This document shows, piece by piece, positions 51,513 to 60,887 of a DNA stretch of 64,000 nt. A program made the translations under genes and the position numbers. Origin of the DNA: Paenibacillus sp. MAEPY2 (GTDB lineage: Bacteria > Bacillota > Bacilli > Paenibacillales > Paenibacillaceae). The stretch spans positions 283,945 through 347,944 of the forward strand of contig NZ_AWUK01000007.1 in NCBI RefSeq assembly GCF_000499205.1. Reading direction: 5' to 3'. A model generated the notes under the pieces. The model ran no database searches and was not told the origin of the DNA. It saw only the letters and a list, made by a program, of their open reading frames with translations. Each line of letters starts with the position of its first letter. The stretch's first letter is position 1.

Positions 51513-53312
51513 GTGGGACGCTGGCTAACATCTTCACTGCAACGGAAGTTGTCCGTCGTGGTTACGGCTTCCATGATTGTACCGCTGCTGGCACTGGGGC
51601 TGTTCGCTTTTCTCATCTCTACCCGCATCACAGAACAAAAAACAAAGCTTTCGGGCATGGACACACTGAAGCAGGTGGAAGCGAATTTGCGTTATATGCT
51701 GCAGGATGTCGAGACGCTGTCGATTTTTCTGATTGGAGAAAGAGACATTCAGCAGTATTTAAGTAGCAATGAGGACGATGTGCAGGAGCGTGTGGATATT
51801 TTGGGCAGGATGACGAATCTGGCCGCTTCCAAAAAATATATTGCCAACATTGCTCTCTATCCGGATCGTTTTGATGCGGTTCTCTCTACGGCTACTTGGT
51901 ATGAATCATCCAATGTATCGTATCCTCCTGCTCCGCATGGGGATGCAGTTAAAGCTTGGACTGGCGTATATCCGGTTCAGAATTATGCCGGTATCCAAAA
52001 TGTAATCACCTTGGTTCGACCCATTCGCAGTATTCATGATTATCGCCCCATCGGATGGCTGGCGATCAGTCTCGATGAGAAGGCCATCTCGAAAGGATGG
52101 GCGGCGCTGGGACTGGGTAAGGGTGAAGGTCGGCTTGAACTGATCGGCTCCACTGGAGAGATTTTGTCTTCCATGGACAAATCCCGTCTTGGACAGTCAT
52201 TGGAGAAGATCGAACCTGAGGTACAAACGCTGATTCAACCAGAAGGAAGTGGAACCGCTACATATGGCAGCGGCGATGAGAAACGTACGTTGCTGTATTA
52301 TCCGGAACAGCTGACAGGCTGGACGCTGACCGGAACGGTTCCCTATGATCAGTATAAGTCCGAAAACGGTTATATTCTTATCCTCACTGCCGTTGCAGTG
52401 AGCCTGTCTGCTGCGATCAGTGCAGGACTTGTCTGGTTTACGGTGCGACGAATCACAAGGCCGCTGCGAGTTCTTACAAGACATCTGTCCCGAATGGACC
52501 CGGATCGACCGCTGCCCCTATTCCGATCGGAAAGTGATGATGAAATCGGCAAGCTGGGAGAGAGTTATAATTTGCTCGGTGCACATATTGAGATATTGAA
52601 AAAAGAGGTTATCCGTGGTGAAGCCCGCAAGAAGGAAGCTGATCTCAGAGCACTTCAGGCGCAGATCAATCCTCATTTTCTGTATAATACCCTTTCGTCG
52701 ATTCACTGGATTGCCTTGATGTCTGAGGAAAAGCGGATCGCAGAGATGGTCGAAGGATTAAGTGATTTTTTGCGTATCAGCTTGAATCAAGGTAGGGATT
52801 ATTGTCCTGTAGGGCAGGAAATCACCCATATTCGCCATTATGTTCGTGTGCAGTCCATCCGTTTTCCCGACAAGTTCGCCGTACATTATATTGTTGATCA
52901 GGCACTTGAACAGCGAATGATGCTGAAATTGCTGCTCCAACCACTCGTCGAAAATGCCATGGTTCATGGAATTCAGCCAAAAGCGGGTATGGGCACAATT
53001 ACGATCATGATTCGGCAAGAACAGGAACGAATGAGTGTACTTGTTCTGGATGACGGGGCTGGCATGGGGCGGGACAGACTGGAATATGTCAGAAGCAGCC
53101 TTATGTCATTGGATGAGGAAGAGCAGCAGCATGATTCAAACCACCATCGGACGGAAAAAGAGCCTGTGAAGCAAGGGGGCTACGGGCTCCGCAATGTGAA
53201 CGAAAGACTACTGCTTCATTATGGAGCTGAGGCGCAGCTCGAAGTGGACAGCCGAGTCGGAGGTGGAACCCGAATTTCATTTTCCATTCCAATCTTGGAG
53301 GAATCGCCATGA
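51513..53312 (+). CDS. YesM-type sensor histidine kinase of the mannoside locus
   Basis: 599 residues: membrane segment 1 (VVTASMIVPLLALGLFAFLI), an extracellular sensor of about 240 residues, segment 2 (ILILTAVAVSLSAAISAGLVWF), HAMP, a His-kinase box with INPHFLYNTL and a C-terminal ATPase domain (LVENAMVHG, DDGAGMG, GGYGLRNV). The GTG at 51513 follows GGAGGA. Its stop overlaps the start of the response regulator (ATGA), so the two are translationally coupled. It likely senses the sugar handled by importer 3, perhaps through the binding protein. Confidence 0.94.
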   Translation: MGRWLTSSLQRKLSVVVTASMIVPLLALGLFAFLISTRITEQKTKLSGMDTLKQVEANLRYMLQDVETLSIFLIGERDIQQYLSSNEDDVQERVDILGRMTNLAASKKYIANIALYPDRFDAVLSTATWYESSNVSYPPAPHGDAVKAWTGVYPVQNYAGIQNVITLVRPIRSIHDYRPIGWLAISLDEKAISKGWAALGLGKGEGRLELIGSTGEILSSMDKSRLGQSLEKIEPEVQTLIQPEGSGTATYGSGDEKRTLLYYPEQLTGWTLTGTVPYDQYKSENGYILILTAVAVSLSAAISAGLVWFTVRRITRPLRVLTRHLSRMDPDRPLPLFRSESDDEIGKLGESYNLLGAHIEILKKEVIRGEARKKEADLRALQAQINPHFLYNTLSSIHWIALMSEEKRIAEMVEGLSDFLRISLNQGRDYCPVGQEITHIRHYVRVQSIRFPDKFAVHYIVDQALEQRMMLKLLLQPLVENAMVHGIQPKAGMGTITIMIRQEQERMSVLVLDDGAGMGRDRLEYVRSSLMSLDEEEQQHDSNHHRTEKEPVKQGGYGLRNVNERLLLHYGAEAQLEVDSRVGGGTRISFSIPILEESP

Positions 53313-54892
53313 GATTACTGATAGTTGATGATGAAGTCATTATCCGCACAGGGCTCGCCAGTGTAATCGCTTGGAATGAACTGGGGATTGAGCTGCTTAC
53401 ACCAGCAGCCTCGGCAGAAGAGGCTTTAACACGCATGGCTGAGGAGAGGCCGCATATTTTGATGACTGATATTCGGATGGCGGGAAGGACGGGGCTTGAA
53501 CTGGCAGAGGAAGGGCTGCATATGCTGCCGGAACTCGAGGTCCTTATTTTGTCGGGATACGATGACTTCTCTTACGCTCAGCAAGCGATTCGTCAAGGTG
53601 TCACAGATTATTTGCTTAAGACGAGTAAGCCGGAAGAAATTATCAAGACGGTGCTTCAGGCCAAACAACGGATTAGCGAACGTTGGGCTGAGAAATCAAG
53701 AGAAGGGCAGCTGCTGCGAGAGAACAAACAGCGCTTGTTCGCTGAATGGATCATTGAGGGAGACGTAGAATCTAGTCCTTGTCCTGAATTTCTCCAATCC
53801 GGAATGACTGGGCAATCCGAATTTCCATCAGACATGGAGCATATGCAGAGACAGATTCTGATCTTGAAAGCTGCGGGGTGGAATCGTTCCTCCGCTGCTT
53901 TGCTGAACTTTGCCGTGCAAAATATGCTGGAGGATGTTCTGCCAGGTGCAATTGCACACATTCAAAAGGACCGGATTATCTGTGTTGTAAAGCTTCCCCC
54001 ATATGAACAGGATTTCCACTTTACTTTGAGCATTGCGTTAACACGGATAGAGCAATTGTTGAAATGTACTTTGCGTGCAGCTGTAGGTAGACCCTGCATG
54101 GAGGTCCAGCTTCTGCATGAGAGCTACCGAACGGCGTCCTTCGCATATCGTTACCATGGGTTACTTGAGGATAGGATATGGCAATATGAAGACGTTTTGC
54201 ACCGCACAGGAGGTAAAACCGTCCTTCAACATGAGGAAGAAACCACGCTGGGAACATTGTTAATGGATAATGATTCAATTATGTTGACCACATGGACACG
54301 AAAACTGGTGGATGCACTCCTGATGGACCCCGAAGTAACGCCAGAGTCTTTCAATGCCTGTCTGCATGCTGCCGTGAATGCCGGACAGCGTTGGTTAATT
54401 CGTACCATGCGTGCCATTGGAAGAGACGACCTGGAACGGTTCGAACCATGGAGGCCAGACTCGAATGCCGATGCTGGTGAACTTCGGGATCTGCTTTTTC
54501 ATCATTTATATGAACTGATGCATACCTATTACAGCGAGATGGGGCAAGGACGGACTACCCATGTACAGAAGGCTATTGCTTATATGGAATCCGGATCGGT
54601 ACAGGATTTTAGCCTACAACATGTCGCAGGTCAGGTTCATCTGCATCCGGGTCATCTTAGTGAGCTGTTTAAGAAGGAAACTGGCGTCACGTTTGGTGAT
54701 TTTGTAACAAGTATGCGAATTCGGCGCGCGATGGACATGCTGGCAGTTTCCCCCGCGAAAGTAAGTGAGGTGGCCGCCATCAGCGGATATGAGGACGTTA
54801 AGTATTTTAGCAGGCTGTTCAAAAAACATACGGGCATGACTCCGAGCGAGTATCGTGAGGAGTCAGTGTCGTACAAGACTTCTGAACATTAA
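53309..54892 (+). CDS. YesN-type response regulator of the mannoside locus
   Basis: 527 residues. The receiver has D7-D8 and phospho-acceptor D54 in HILMTDIRMAG. A middle linker of about 270 residues leads to a C-terminal AraC domain (about 415-520: VHLHPGHLSELFKKETGVT, VSEVAAISGYEDVKYFSRLF, GMTPSEYREE). It overlaps the kinase gene by four bases and forms a pair with it. It probably activates importer 3 and the beta-mannosidase gene 92 bases downstream. Confidence 0.94.
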   Translation: MRLLIVDDEVIIRTGLASVIAWNELGIELLTPAASAEEALTRMAEERPHILMTDIRMAGRTGLELAEEGLHMLPELEVLILSGYDDFSYAQQAIRQGVTDYLLKTSKPEEIIKTVLQAKQRISERWAEKSREGQLLRENKQRLFAEWIIEGDVESSPCPEFLQSGMTGQSEFPSDMEHMQRQILILKAAGWNRSSAALLNFAVQNMLEDVLPGAIAHIQKDRIICVVKLPPYEQDFHFTLSIALTRIEQLLKCTLRAAVGRPCMEVQLLHESYRTASFAYRYHGLLEDRIWQYEDVLHRTGGKTVLQHEEETTLGTLLMDNDSIMLTTWTRKLVDALLMDPEVTPESFNACLHAAVNAGQRWLIRTMRAIGRDDLERFEPWRPDSNADAGELRDLLFHHLYELMHTYYSEMGQGRTTHVQKAIAYMESGSVQDFSLQHVAGQVHLHPGHLSELFKKETGVTFGDFVTSMRIRRAMDMLAVSPAKVSEVAAISGYEDVKYFSRLFKKHTGMTPSEYREESVSYKTSEH

Positions 54893-54932
54893 AGGTTAGC
54901 AGAGGAAAGCAGCGAACGCAGTCATCATTTAT

Positions 54933-54946
54933 TGCAAACGTTTTCG
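54933..54946 (+). promoter_or_regulatory. Candidate cre site before the beta-mannosidase
   Basis: TGCAAACGTTTTCG matches the cre pattern except for the final A. It lies about 40 bases before the GTG start. A LacI-family operator would look similar, but no LacI-type gene is in the window. Confidence 0.5.
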
Positions 54947-54984
54947 ATATTTAATTAGCAAGCAAACTGGGGAGCGAGGCAAGC

Positions 54985-57561
54985 GTGAAGATGAATAATT
55001 TAAGTCAGGATTTGTCAGGACAATGGAAGATTCAGCATTTCGAGGTTGGGGAAAAGCGGGCCATGGATGTTGCAGCAGCAGCGCTGGATGATCGATTCTG
55101 GATTGGAGCGGAGGTGCCAGGGGATGTGCACACTGCTCTTGTTGAACGCAGCATCATTGATCCGCCCTACTATGGGCATAACGATGCCAAGAGTCGTTGG
55201 ATCGAGCAGCAGGAATGGTGGTATCGCACCAACTTCAATCTGGTAAAAGATGGGGAAGCGGAGGAGTATTTCGAATTGGTCTTCGATGGCTTGGATACGT
55301 TCGCGACCGTATATGTGAACGGACATGAAGTTGGAAAAACGGCTAATATGCTCATGTCCCACACGTTCAATGTGACGACACTGGTTCGTAATGGCTGGAA
55401 CGCCATAGCGGTCAAGTTCGACCCCCTTTATCTGCATCACAGAGACAAGGAAACGTTCGACTGGTCTTCGTATACGAAGGAACGGCCATGGCTTCGCAAA
55501 GCTGCGATGAATTTCGGTTGGGACTGGGGTCCACGGATGGTCACCGTAGGAATTTGGGGAGGGGTACGCCTTGAAAGACGAACAATCGCAAAGCTGGAGA
55601 ACGTATTTGCACGTACCGAATCAGTGAGCAAGCAGCTAGCGGCTGTCCATGTCACTGCTGATGTGAAGTCTGTATTGTCTTTTCGCAGCAGACACAAACG
55701 TGAAAAAGCTGTGGTTTTGTCATGTGATATACGTTTACTGGATGCGAGTGGTCAGGAAGTAGCACGGTCTGCTGAAGTCGTTGTGAAAAATGGTCTCGCA
55801 GATACAATACTAACATTGGATTCACCGCAATTATGGTGGACGCATGATTTGGGTGAGCCTTACTTGTATAGGCTGGCAGTTACTCTATTGGCGGATGGAG
55901 TGGAAGTGGATCAATACAACGAGCCTTACGGTGTACGAACCATTGAACTAGCACTTCATAATGAACAGGGTGAGGATGCGTTTACGTTTATCCTGAACGG
56001 AGTGCGGGTGTACGCAAAGGGAGCCAACTGGATTCCGGCCGACCATCTGATTGGTGCCATTCCTGCCTCCCGGTATCGTGGGCTGATCGAGCTGACTGTG
56101 GAAGGGCATATGAATATGCTGCGTGTCTGGGCAGGCGGTATATATGAGAAGGACATCTTCTATGATGAATGTGATCGGCAAGGCATACTGGTGTGGCAGG
56201 ACTTTGCTTTTGCCAACGCCTTATTCCCAGACTTCAATCGGGAGTTCATGAACAATGTACGGGATGAAGTTGAAAATAATGTCCTGCGCCTGCGCAATCG
56301 TGCTTCGCTTGCACTCTGGTGTGGCAATAACGAAATTGACTGGCTTTATGACATGAAGTCTGCCAGTGGTGATATTGCCAGCCCCTTCTATGGAGATCTG
56401 ATCTACCATGAGCTGATCCCGGAAGTGCTGGAGCGTCTGGATTCCTCTCGCCCATACTGGCCTTCCTCACCGTATGGGGACAGTAACGGCAATGATGCCA
56501 ATGATCCGGATGTGGGGGATCGTCATAACTGGCAGGTATGGCATGGTTCCGTCTATCCCCGTAAACACGGCGAGCCGCCACTGCTGGACTACAGTATTGG
56601 GGGCGTAACTTTCAAAAATTATAAAAAGGATAATGCCCTGTTCAGCAGTGAATTTGGCATGCATGCCTCGGCCAACCGCTACACGTTGGAGAAAAACATG
56701 CCCGCAGGGCAGTTTTATTGGGGAAGCCCCGAAATGGCCTATCGGAATAAGGATACCAATCATCAGAAAGGCATTCTTCTAATGGAAGGTTATACAGGCA
56801 TTCCGCAAAATATTGAGGAATACATGAATTACTCGATGCTGACACAGGCGGAAGGTCTACGGTACGGTATTGAACATTTCCGGCGAATTAATCACCGCAA
56901 TAGTGGAGCGCTTGTGTGGCAGCTGAATGATAGCTGGCCAGGCACAAGTTGGTCGATGATTGACTACGAGCTGCTGCCGAAGGCCTCCTTTTATTATGGA
57001 AAAGTATTCTTTCATCCGATACTGCTGTCTCTGGAACATGAACCGGGTGAGCCTCTTACGTTATGGGTTGTGAATGACACACGGGAGACGCTGAGGGGAC
57101 AGCTTCGACTTAATGTTTATGGACTGAATGGGGAAAAAGTATATTCCAGCTCACATCAAGTAGAGACAGGTTCACAATGCTCTACTCGCATTGCCGAGAT
57201 GAGAGAAGCGGAGGTATTGGGAGGCAGATTGGCAGAAGAAGTGTTGGTTGAATTGGTCGCGGAAGGTTTCACTGCGCCACTGAATCGATATTTCTTACGT
57301 GATCCGAAGGATGTTAATCTGCTTCCAGCGCAGCTCAGTGTGCATGTGAACGAAGAGGAACAATCCGTATCGGTTACGGCCATTGGTGCAATTGCACGGT
57401 TGGTGAAGCTCGAGCTGCCCCTTGGTCGCGTTCGTTTCAGTGATAACTATTTCGATCTTCTTCCTGGTGAGAGCCGTACGGTGAGATTACGTCATCCCGA
57501 AAAGCTGTCCCTACCTATGAATGAGCTAAGGGTGAGCGCCATGAATGGTAGGGAAGCCTGA
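54985..57561 (+). CDS. GH2 beta-mannosidase
   Basis: 858 residues, no signal peptide. It has the GH2 layout of an N-terminal sugar-binding domain (EVPGDVHTALVERSIIDPPYYG, LVFDGLDTFATVYVNG), an Ig-like domain and a TIM barrel with acid/base E450 in WCGNNEIDW and nucleophile E556 in FSSEFGMHA. The EVPGDVH and WNFGWDWGPR-like segments (here NFGWDWGPRMVT) are typical of beta-mannosidases, which release mannose from beta-1,4-mannosides in the cytoplasm. The start is GTG 54985 or ATG 54991. It follows the kinase/regulator pair with no terminator between and is preceded by a cre-like site. Confidence 0.93.
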   Translation: MKMNNLSQDLSGQWKIQHFEVGEKRAMDVAAAALDDRFWIGAEVPGDVHTALVERSIIDPPYYGHNDAKSRWIEQQEWWYRTNFNLVKDGEAEEYFELVFDGLDTFATVYVNGHEVGKTANMLMSHTFNVTTLVRNGWNAIAVKFDPLYLHHRDKETFDWSSYTKERPWLRKAAMNFGWDWGPRMVTVGIWGGVRLERRTIAKLENVFARTESVSKQLAAVHVTADVKSVLSFRSRHKREKAVVLSCDIRLLDASGQEVARSAEVVVKNGLADTILTLDSPQLWWTHDLGEPYLYRLAVTLLADGVEVDQYNEPYGVRTIELALHNEQGEDAFTFILNGVRVYAKGANWIPADHLIGAIPASRYRGLIELTVEGHMNMLRVWAGGIYEKDIFYDECDRQGILVWQDFAFANALFPDFNREFMNNVRDEVENNVLRLRNRASLALWCGNNEIDWLYDMKSASGDIASPFYGDLIYHELIPEVLERLDSSRPYWPSSPYGDSNGNDANDPDVGDRHNWQVWHGSVYPRKHGEPPLLDYSIGGVTFKNYKKDNALFSSEFGMHASANRYTLEKNMPAGQFYWGSPEMAYRNKDTNHQKGILLMEGYTGIPQNIEEYMNYSMLTQAEGLRYGIEHFRRINHRNSGALVWQLNDSWPGTSWSMIDYELLPKASFYYGKVFFHPILLSLEHEPGEPLTLWVVNDTRETLRGQLRLNVYGLNGEKVYSSSHQVETGSQCSTRIAEMREAEVLGGRLAEEVLVELVAEGFTAPLNRYFLRDPKDVNLLPAQLSVHVNEEEQSVSVTAIGAIARLVKLELPLGRVRFSDNYFDLLPGESRTVRLRHPEKLSLPMNELRVSAMNGREA

Positions 57562-57652
57562 TTCCTGTTCCGTTTTTTTATAATTTTTCAGACAAACCAT
57601 TTGGAAATCAGGTTCACGGATGGATACACGCAGGTTAGCCCATAAAAGAAGA

Positions 57653-57691
57653 AAACAGCCGATTATTCCCCCCAGGAACAGTCGGCTGTTT
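57653..57691. terminator. Bidirectional terminator after the beta-mannosidase
   Basis: AAACAGCCGA (57653-57662) pairs with TCGGCTGTTT (57682-57691), with T-rich sequence on both outgoing strands. It serves the convergent monooxygenase gene too. Confidence 0.85.
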
Positions 57692-57724
57692 GATTATAGG
57701 CGCTGTGAGTGAATACACGCTCCA

Positions 57725-58831
57725 TTATAGAAAAGATTCGTACCGCTGCTGGAACGAAGACTCCATTTCCAGTTGTCTGGCCAACTGCTGCTTCACTTTT
57801 TCTTCACGGCTGGCCTGAAGTTCATGTAAACGTTCAGTGGAAGTGAACTGATCGGCTGCCATTTCAATGAGCAGTTCAGCGAGCGCATCCGCATCTTCCA
57901 ATGCTGCATTTAATCCAAAAGCACCCGTTGGAGTCATGGTGTGAGCGGCATCGCCAAGCAAGACCACATTGTCCTGCACCCACGATTCAGCGAAACTGCT
58001 CTCTACGGATAACAAAACAAAATCACTCCAGGTCTGGATATGTGCAGCTACCGAATCAGCGAGACAGGGGAAGGCTGCCACCAGTTTCTGTACAAAGGGA
58101 GCGAAAGGCTGTTCACGCAGCTTGGAGAAGGACCCTTGCGGAATGTTCCATCCGATCTGCACGAAACTTCCGAATTGTGAGAATAACGCCAACTGCTGAC
58201 CGTCCATACTCGCCATCCGAACAGCAGGTTCCCAGCCTGCTGGAGCAGGAATTCGAGCCCATAACAGGTCGTACCCATGTTTACGGGCCTCCGGGGTCAG
58301 ACCAGCATGTTTGCGTACAGCTGAATATCTGCCATCCGCACCAACAATAACAGCTGCTTCAATGGAAGCAGGCCGTCCTGCTTGCCGAATATTGATGCCA
58401 ATCGTCTTGTCAGCCTTATTTCGCAGCAATCCAGTCATAATCGTATTATAAAGAACTTGTTCGTTTTCCTGCTTCTGTGATTGTGACACGATGACTTCCA
58501 GCAGATGATCCTGCGGCACATGAATGCCCACATGGGATTCTTGCTCTCCAGGAAAAATGGTGTGAATGATCTGGCCATTCTCCCAATATTGAATTTGCTC
58601 CAGAGGAAGCACGCCACGCTGGGTGACAGCAGGGTATAACCCATGCTTTTTCAGTATAGCCTCACCATCTGCATTAAGCACTTCCCCACGGAACGACTTA
58701 AGCAAATGTGGCTGGCGCTCGATCAAAATGGTGGATATTCCCTGCCTTTTCAGCAGGAATGAAAGTAGAGCCCCTCCGGGGCCAGCTCCCACAATACAAA
58801 CATCAGTTTTTAAATGCGAATTTTGATTCAT
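57725..58831 (-). CDS. FAD-dependent monooxygenase (UbiH/PHBH-like)
   Basis: 368 residues. The N-terminal FAD-binding fold has DVCIVGAGPGGALLSFLLKR, a central DG motif in VVGADGRYSAVRKHAG, and the C-terminal GD motif VVLLGDAAHTMTPTGAFGLNAALEDADAL. Family enzymes hydroxylate aromatic or quinone-like compounds using NAD(P)H and oxygen. The ATG at 58831 follows AAGGGAATTTT. Its upstream region carries repeats that look like regulator sites, and a WrbA-like gene and a MarR gene lie next to it, so a role in handling aromatic or redox-cycling compounds is plausible. Confidence 0.9.
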   Translation of the reverse strand: MNQNSHLKTDVCIVGAGPGGALLSFLLKRQGISTILIERQPHLLKSFRGEVLNADGEAILKKHGLYPAVTQRGVLPLEQIQYWENGQIIHTIFPGEQESHVGIHVPQDHLLEVIVSQSQKQENEQVLYNTIMTGLLRNKADKTIGINIRQAGRPASIEAAVIVGADGRYSAVRKHAGLTPEARKHGYDLLWARIPAPAGWEPAVRMASMDGQQLALFSQFGSFVQIGWNIPQGSFSKLREQPFAPFVQKLVAAFPCLADSVAAHIQTWSDFVLLSVESSFAESWVQDNVVLLGDAAHTMTPTGAFGLNAALEDADALAELLIEMAADQFTSTERLHELQASREEKVKQQLARQLEMESSFQQRYESFL

Positions 58832-58903
58832 GTGTAAAATTCCCTTGCAATATAATGGATGGATATCGTATTACTTTATAATAACAGATTTATAAAAATC
58901 ATT

Positions 58904-58923
58904 AAGTAACTAAAAGTAACTTT
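58904..58923. repeat. AAGTAACT direct repeats upstream of the monooxygenase
   Basis: AAGTAACT at 58904-58911 and AAGTAACTTT at 58914-58923 repeat with a 10-base period, and TTACTTTA near 58871 is their inverse. One helical turn between copies suits a regulator bound to one face of the DNA. Confidence 0.45.
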
Positions 58924-58964
58924 AAAGATATACGTTATTATAAACAAATCCAATCTAATATTGC

Positions 58965-58981
58965 AATAGAATCATTCTATT
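58965..58981. promoter_or_regulatory. Palindrome upstream of the monooxygenase
   Basis: AATAGAAT-C-ATTCTATT is a perfect 8+1+8 inverted repeat about 135 bases before the monooxygenase start, in AT-rich DNA. Size and symmetry fit a MarR-type operator. The remaining gap to 59086 shows no gene. Confidence 0.45.
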
Positions 58982-59086
58982 TCTCTATAGTGAGGGAGTT
59001 CAAGCCTGCAGTAATCCTTCACAGCTCATGTGCGCAGGCTTGATAAGAACAGCAATCTCTTCTTTTATGGGGAACTACTCTGATTT

Positions 59087-59611
59087 CTATGTGATCAATC
59101 GGTTGGTTATGCGAGCCACGCGTTCTCCTAGAGCTTTACCCAATGCTATGCCCTGTTCGCTCAGCAGATCATCACTGTCCACCGGACAAGTCACCCCAAC
59201 ACCATAATAGGAGCCATATAGAGCGTTATCTGCAAAGTTTCCAGGCAGGCCGGTAATAATCATCCCCTGATGAAGCATAGGTGTCAGCAAATGAATCAAG
59301 GTTGACTCCAGTCCACCGTGCTCGGTGGCGATGGTACAGAACACCGCGCCAACTTTGTCTACAAGTTTGCCCTCAGCCCATAGGTAACCCAGCTTGTCGA
59401 TCCACTTTTTCAACCCGGAGCTGATGGAGCCAAAATGGCCTGGGCAGCCCCAAATAATGGCGTCCATTTCCACCAGCTTGTAGATGTCGGCTTCTTCTGT
59501 GGAATGCAAATGAACGGTTGCACCATGTACGCTGGCTGCGCCAGCAGCAATCGATTCGGCGAGCGCCTGTGTATGGCCGCCTTCACTATCGAAAACAATA
59601 TAAATGTTCAT
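59087..59611 (-). CDS. WrbA/flavodoxin-like NAD(P)H oxidoreductase
   Basis: 174 residues with a flavodoxin-like fold: phosphate-binding loop [15 protein letters not shown], substrate-side loop [18 protein letters not shown] and [15 protein letters not shown], matching WrbA-type quinone reductases that bind FMN. It probably reduces quinones by two electrons and so avoids redox cycling. The ATG follows AAGGAGG. It is divergent from the MarR gene with a 190-base shared control region. Confidence 0.9.
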   Translation of the reverse strand: MNIYIVFDSEGGHTQALAESIAAGAASVHGATVHLHSTEEADIYKLVEMDAIIWGCPGHFGSISSGLKKWIDKLGYLWAEGKLVDKVGAVFCTIATEHGGLESTLIHLLTPMLHQGMIITGLPGNFADNALYGSYYGVGVTCPVDSDDLLSEQGIALGKALGERVARITNRLIT

Positions 59612-59801
59612 TGCTTGATTCCTCCTTGTGTGGTTATCTGTTCATGCTATAAGGTAGCTTGTCACATGAAACCGCAAAATAAGCATGAACTTTACAGACA
59701 AGTAAAGGGTTTGAGGAAACAAGCGCATTTTTCACAAACAAAATAGTACAAATATGTTACAATATAAGGTAGGTTAATGATCAAAGGTAGGAGGAACGTT
59801 T

Positions 59802-60284
59802 ATGAGCCCGGATACGGAGCGAAACTCTCAATTGGCAAATGTCGATCAATTGTTGGAGGCCTTCTTCAGATATAAAAATAAGGTATTGGATCAGCAGCAA
59901 AGGAATGAAACAAACTGCAAATTGAATCCGACGAAAAGTCATATATTGGGCATGATTTTACGTGAAGAGCGCTGCATGGCTGTAGATGTGGCAAGACAAC
60001 TTAGTCTATCTTCAGGAGCAACCACAATTGTGCTGAATCAACTGGAGAGCGAAGGTCTGATCCAGCGGGTGCGCAGCGAAGAGGACCGAAGGATTGTATG
60101 GTTGTCCTTAACGGAAGATGGGAAGCAGCTTGCAAAAACGTTGATTAATAATCGCGGTCGGATGACGTGGGAACTCTTGCAGGCGCTTACGGAAGAGGAA
60201 CAACTGCAGATGTTCGGCATGCTGAAGAAGATTGAGTTGAAACTGCTGGAAAAAATGAAAGCACTGGAGCAAACGCATCGCTAA
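59802..60284 (+). CDS. MarR-family transcriptional regulator
   Basis: 160 residues with a winged helix: CMAVDVARQLSLSSGATT (recognition region), VLNQLESEGLIQRVRSEEDRR (wing) and long flanking helices for the dimer. Family members repress divergent genes and release DNA on binding phenolics or on oxidation. The ATG follows TAGGAGGAACG. It is divergent from the WrbA-like gene, the usual target arrangement. A pair GTAC/GTTAC in AT-rich DNA near 59745-59760 may be part of the operator. Confidence 0.93.
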   Translation: MSPDTERNSQLANVDQLLEAFFRYKNKVLDQQQRNETNCKLNPTKSHILGMILREERCMAVDVARQLSLSSGATTIVLNQLESEGLIQRVRSEEDRRIVWLSLTEDGKQLAKTLINNRGRMTWELLQALTEEEQLQMFGMLKKIELKLLEKMKALEQTHR

Positions 60285-60300
60285 ATATGAGTGTGTAAAG

Positions 60301-60368
60301 CGCCAGTCTTCAAGAATTTGAGTCCGTTTTTGGACTTGAAACCTTGAAGACTGGCGTTTTATTTTTTC
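60301..60368 (+). terminator. Long terminator after the MarR gene
   Basis: A 14-bp perfect stem, CGCCAGTCTTCAAG (60301-60314) with CTTGAAGACTGGCG (60343-60356), encloses a second GAGTCC/GGACTT stem and is followed by TTTTATTTTTT. Confidence 0.93.
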
Positions 60369-60370
60369 AA

Positions 60371-60670
60371 TCAGAGATGGAAGCGTTGAATGTGATCGGT
60401 CAGGCCTTCCTGAATGAGAATTTCCTTTTGTTTTTTACCGAGCAGGTCAAAATGGGGGAAAGGCTGACGCCGATGAATGTATCGTGGGTCCAGTCCATGT
60501 TCCGCGCACCAATGTTCAAGCCGATTCAGATCCGCACAGCCCACTTTGGTCACACTGGTAATGCCCGGAAAACGGTTGTCAATCCAAAAATGAGTGAGAT
60601 AGGCAAGTTCGCCACGAGATACACGTTCTTTCCACTCGGCCAGCTCCTGTCGTTTAATTCCAAATGCCAT
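60371..60670 (-). CDS. YneQ-like conserved small protein
   Basis: 99 residues from the ATG at 60670: (M)AFGIKRQELAEWKERV, then THFWIDNRFPG, VTKVGCADL and PFPHFDLLGKKQKEIL. I recognise it as resembling Bacillus subtilis YneQ, an uncharacterised protein; this rests on memory. No domain function is known to me. The frame stays open to 60721, but AAAGGAAC is placed for 60670 or the GTG two codons upstream. It converges on the MarR gene with the terminator between. Confidence 0.8.
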   Translation of the reverse strand: MAFGIKRQELAEWKERVSRGELAYLTHFWIDNRFPGITSVTKVGCADLNRLEHWCAEHGLDPRYIHRRQPFPHFDLLGKKQKEILIQEGLTDHIQRFHL

Positions 60671-60816
60671 ATACACCAAGTTCCTTTCCAAACGGGTATT
60701 GTCCTGAGCATATTGTAACATCTTATAAACAGAACCAATCAGAAATCTTCAACCAGGCTATTGGTCCAATCGCTTTGGGTTGGTATTGGAATATGACAAT
60801 ATTTTTATAATCAACT

Positions 60817-60844
60817 TTGGTTTATGTTAAAATAAGGCTATACA
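60817..60844 (+). promoter_or_regulatory. Candidate promoter of the Na+/H+ antiporter gene
   Basis: TTGGTT (60817-60822), 16 bases, then TATACA (60839-60844). A further TATAAT at 60806-60811 has only a poorly spaced TTGGAA before it. Confidence 0.4.
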
Positions 60845-60887
60845 AAAAAGGTTTCACCACTTTATTACTCGGAAAGGGATTGTCATC

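Noticed and set aside
60344..60718. Plus-strand ORF of 124 codons
   Set aside because: Antisense to the YneQ-like gene, which has the more protein-like and recognised sequence; it would also start inside the MarR terminator.
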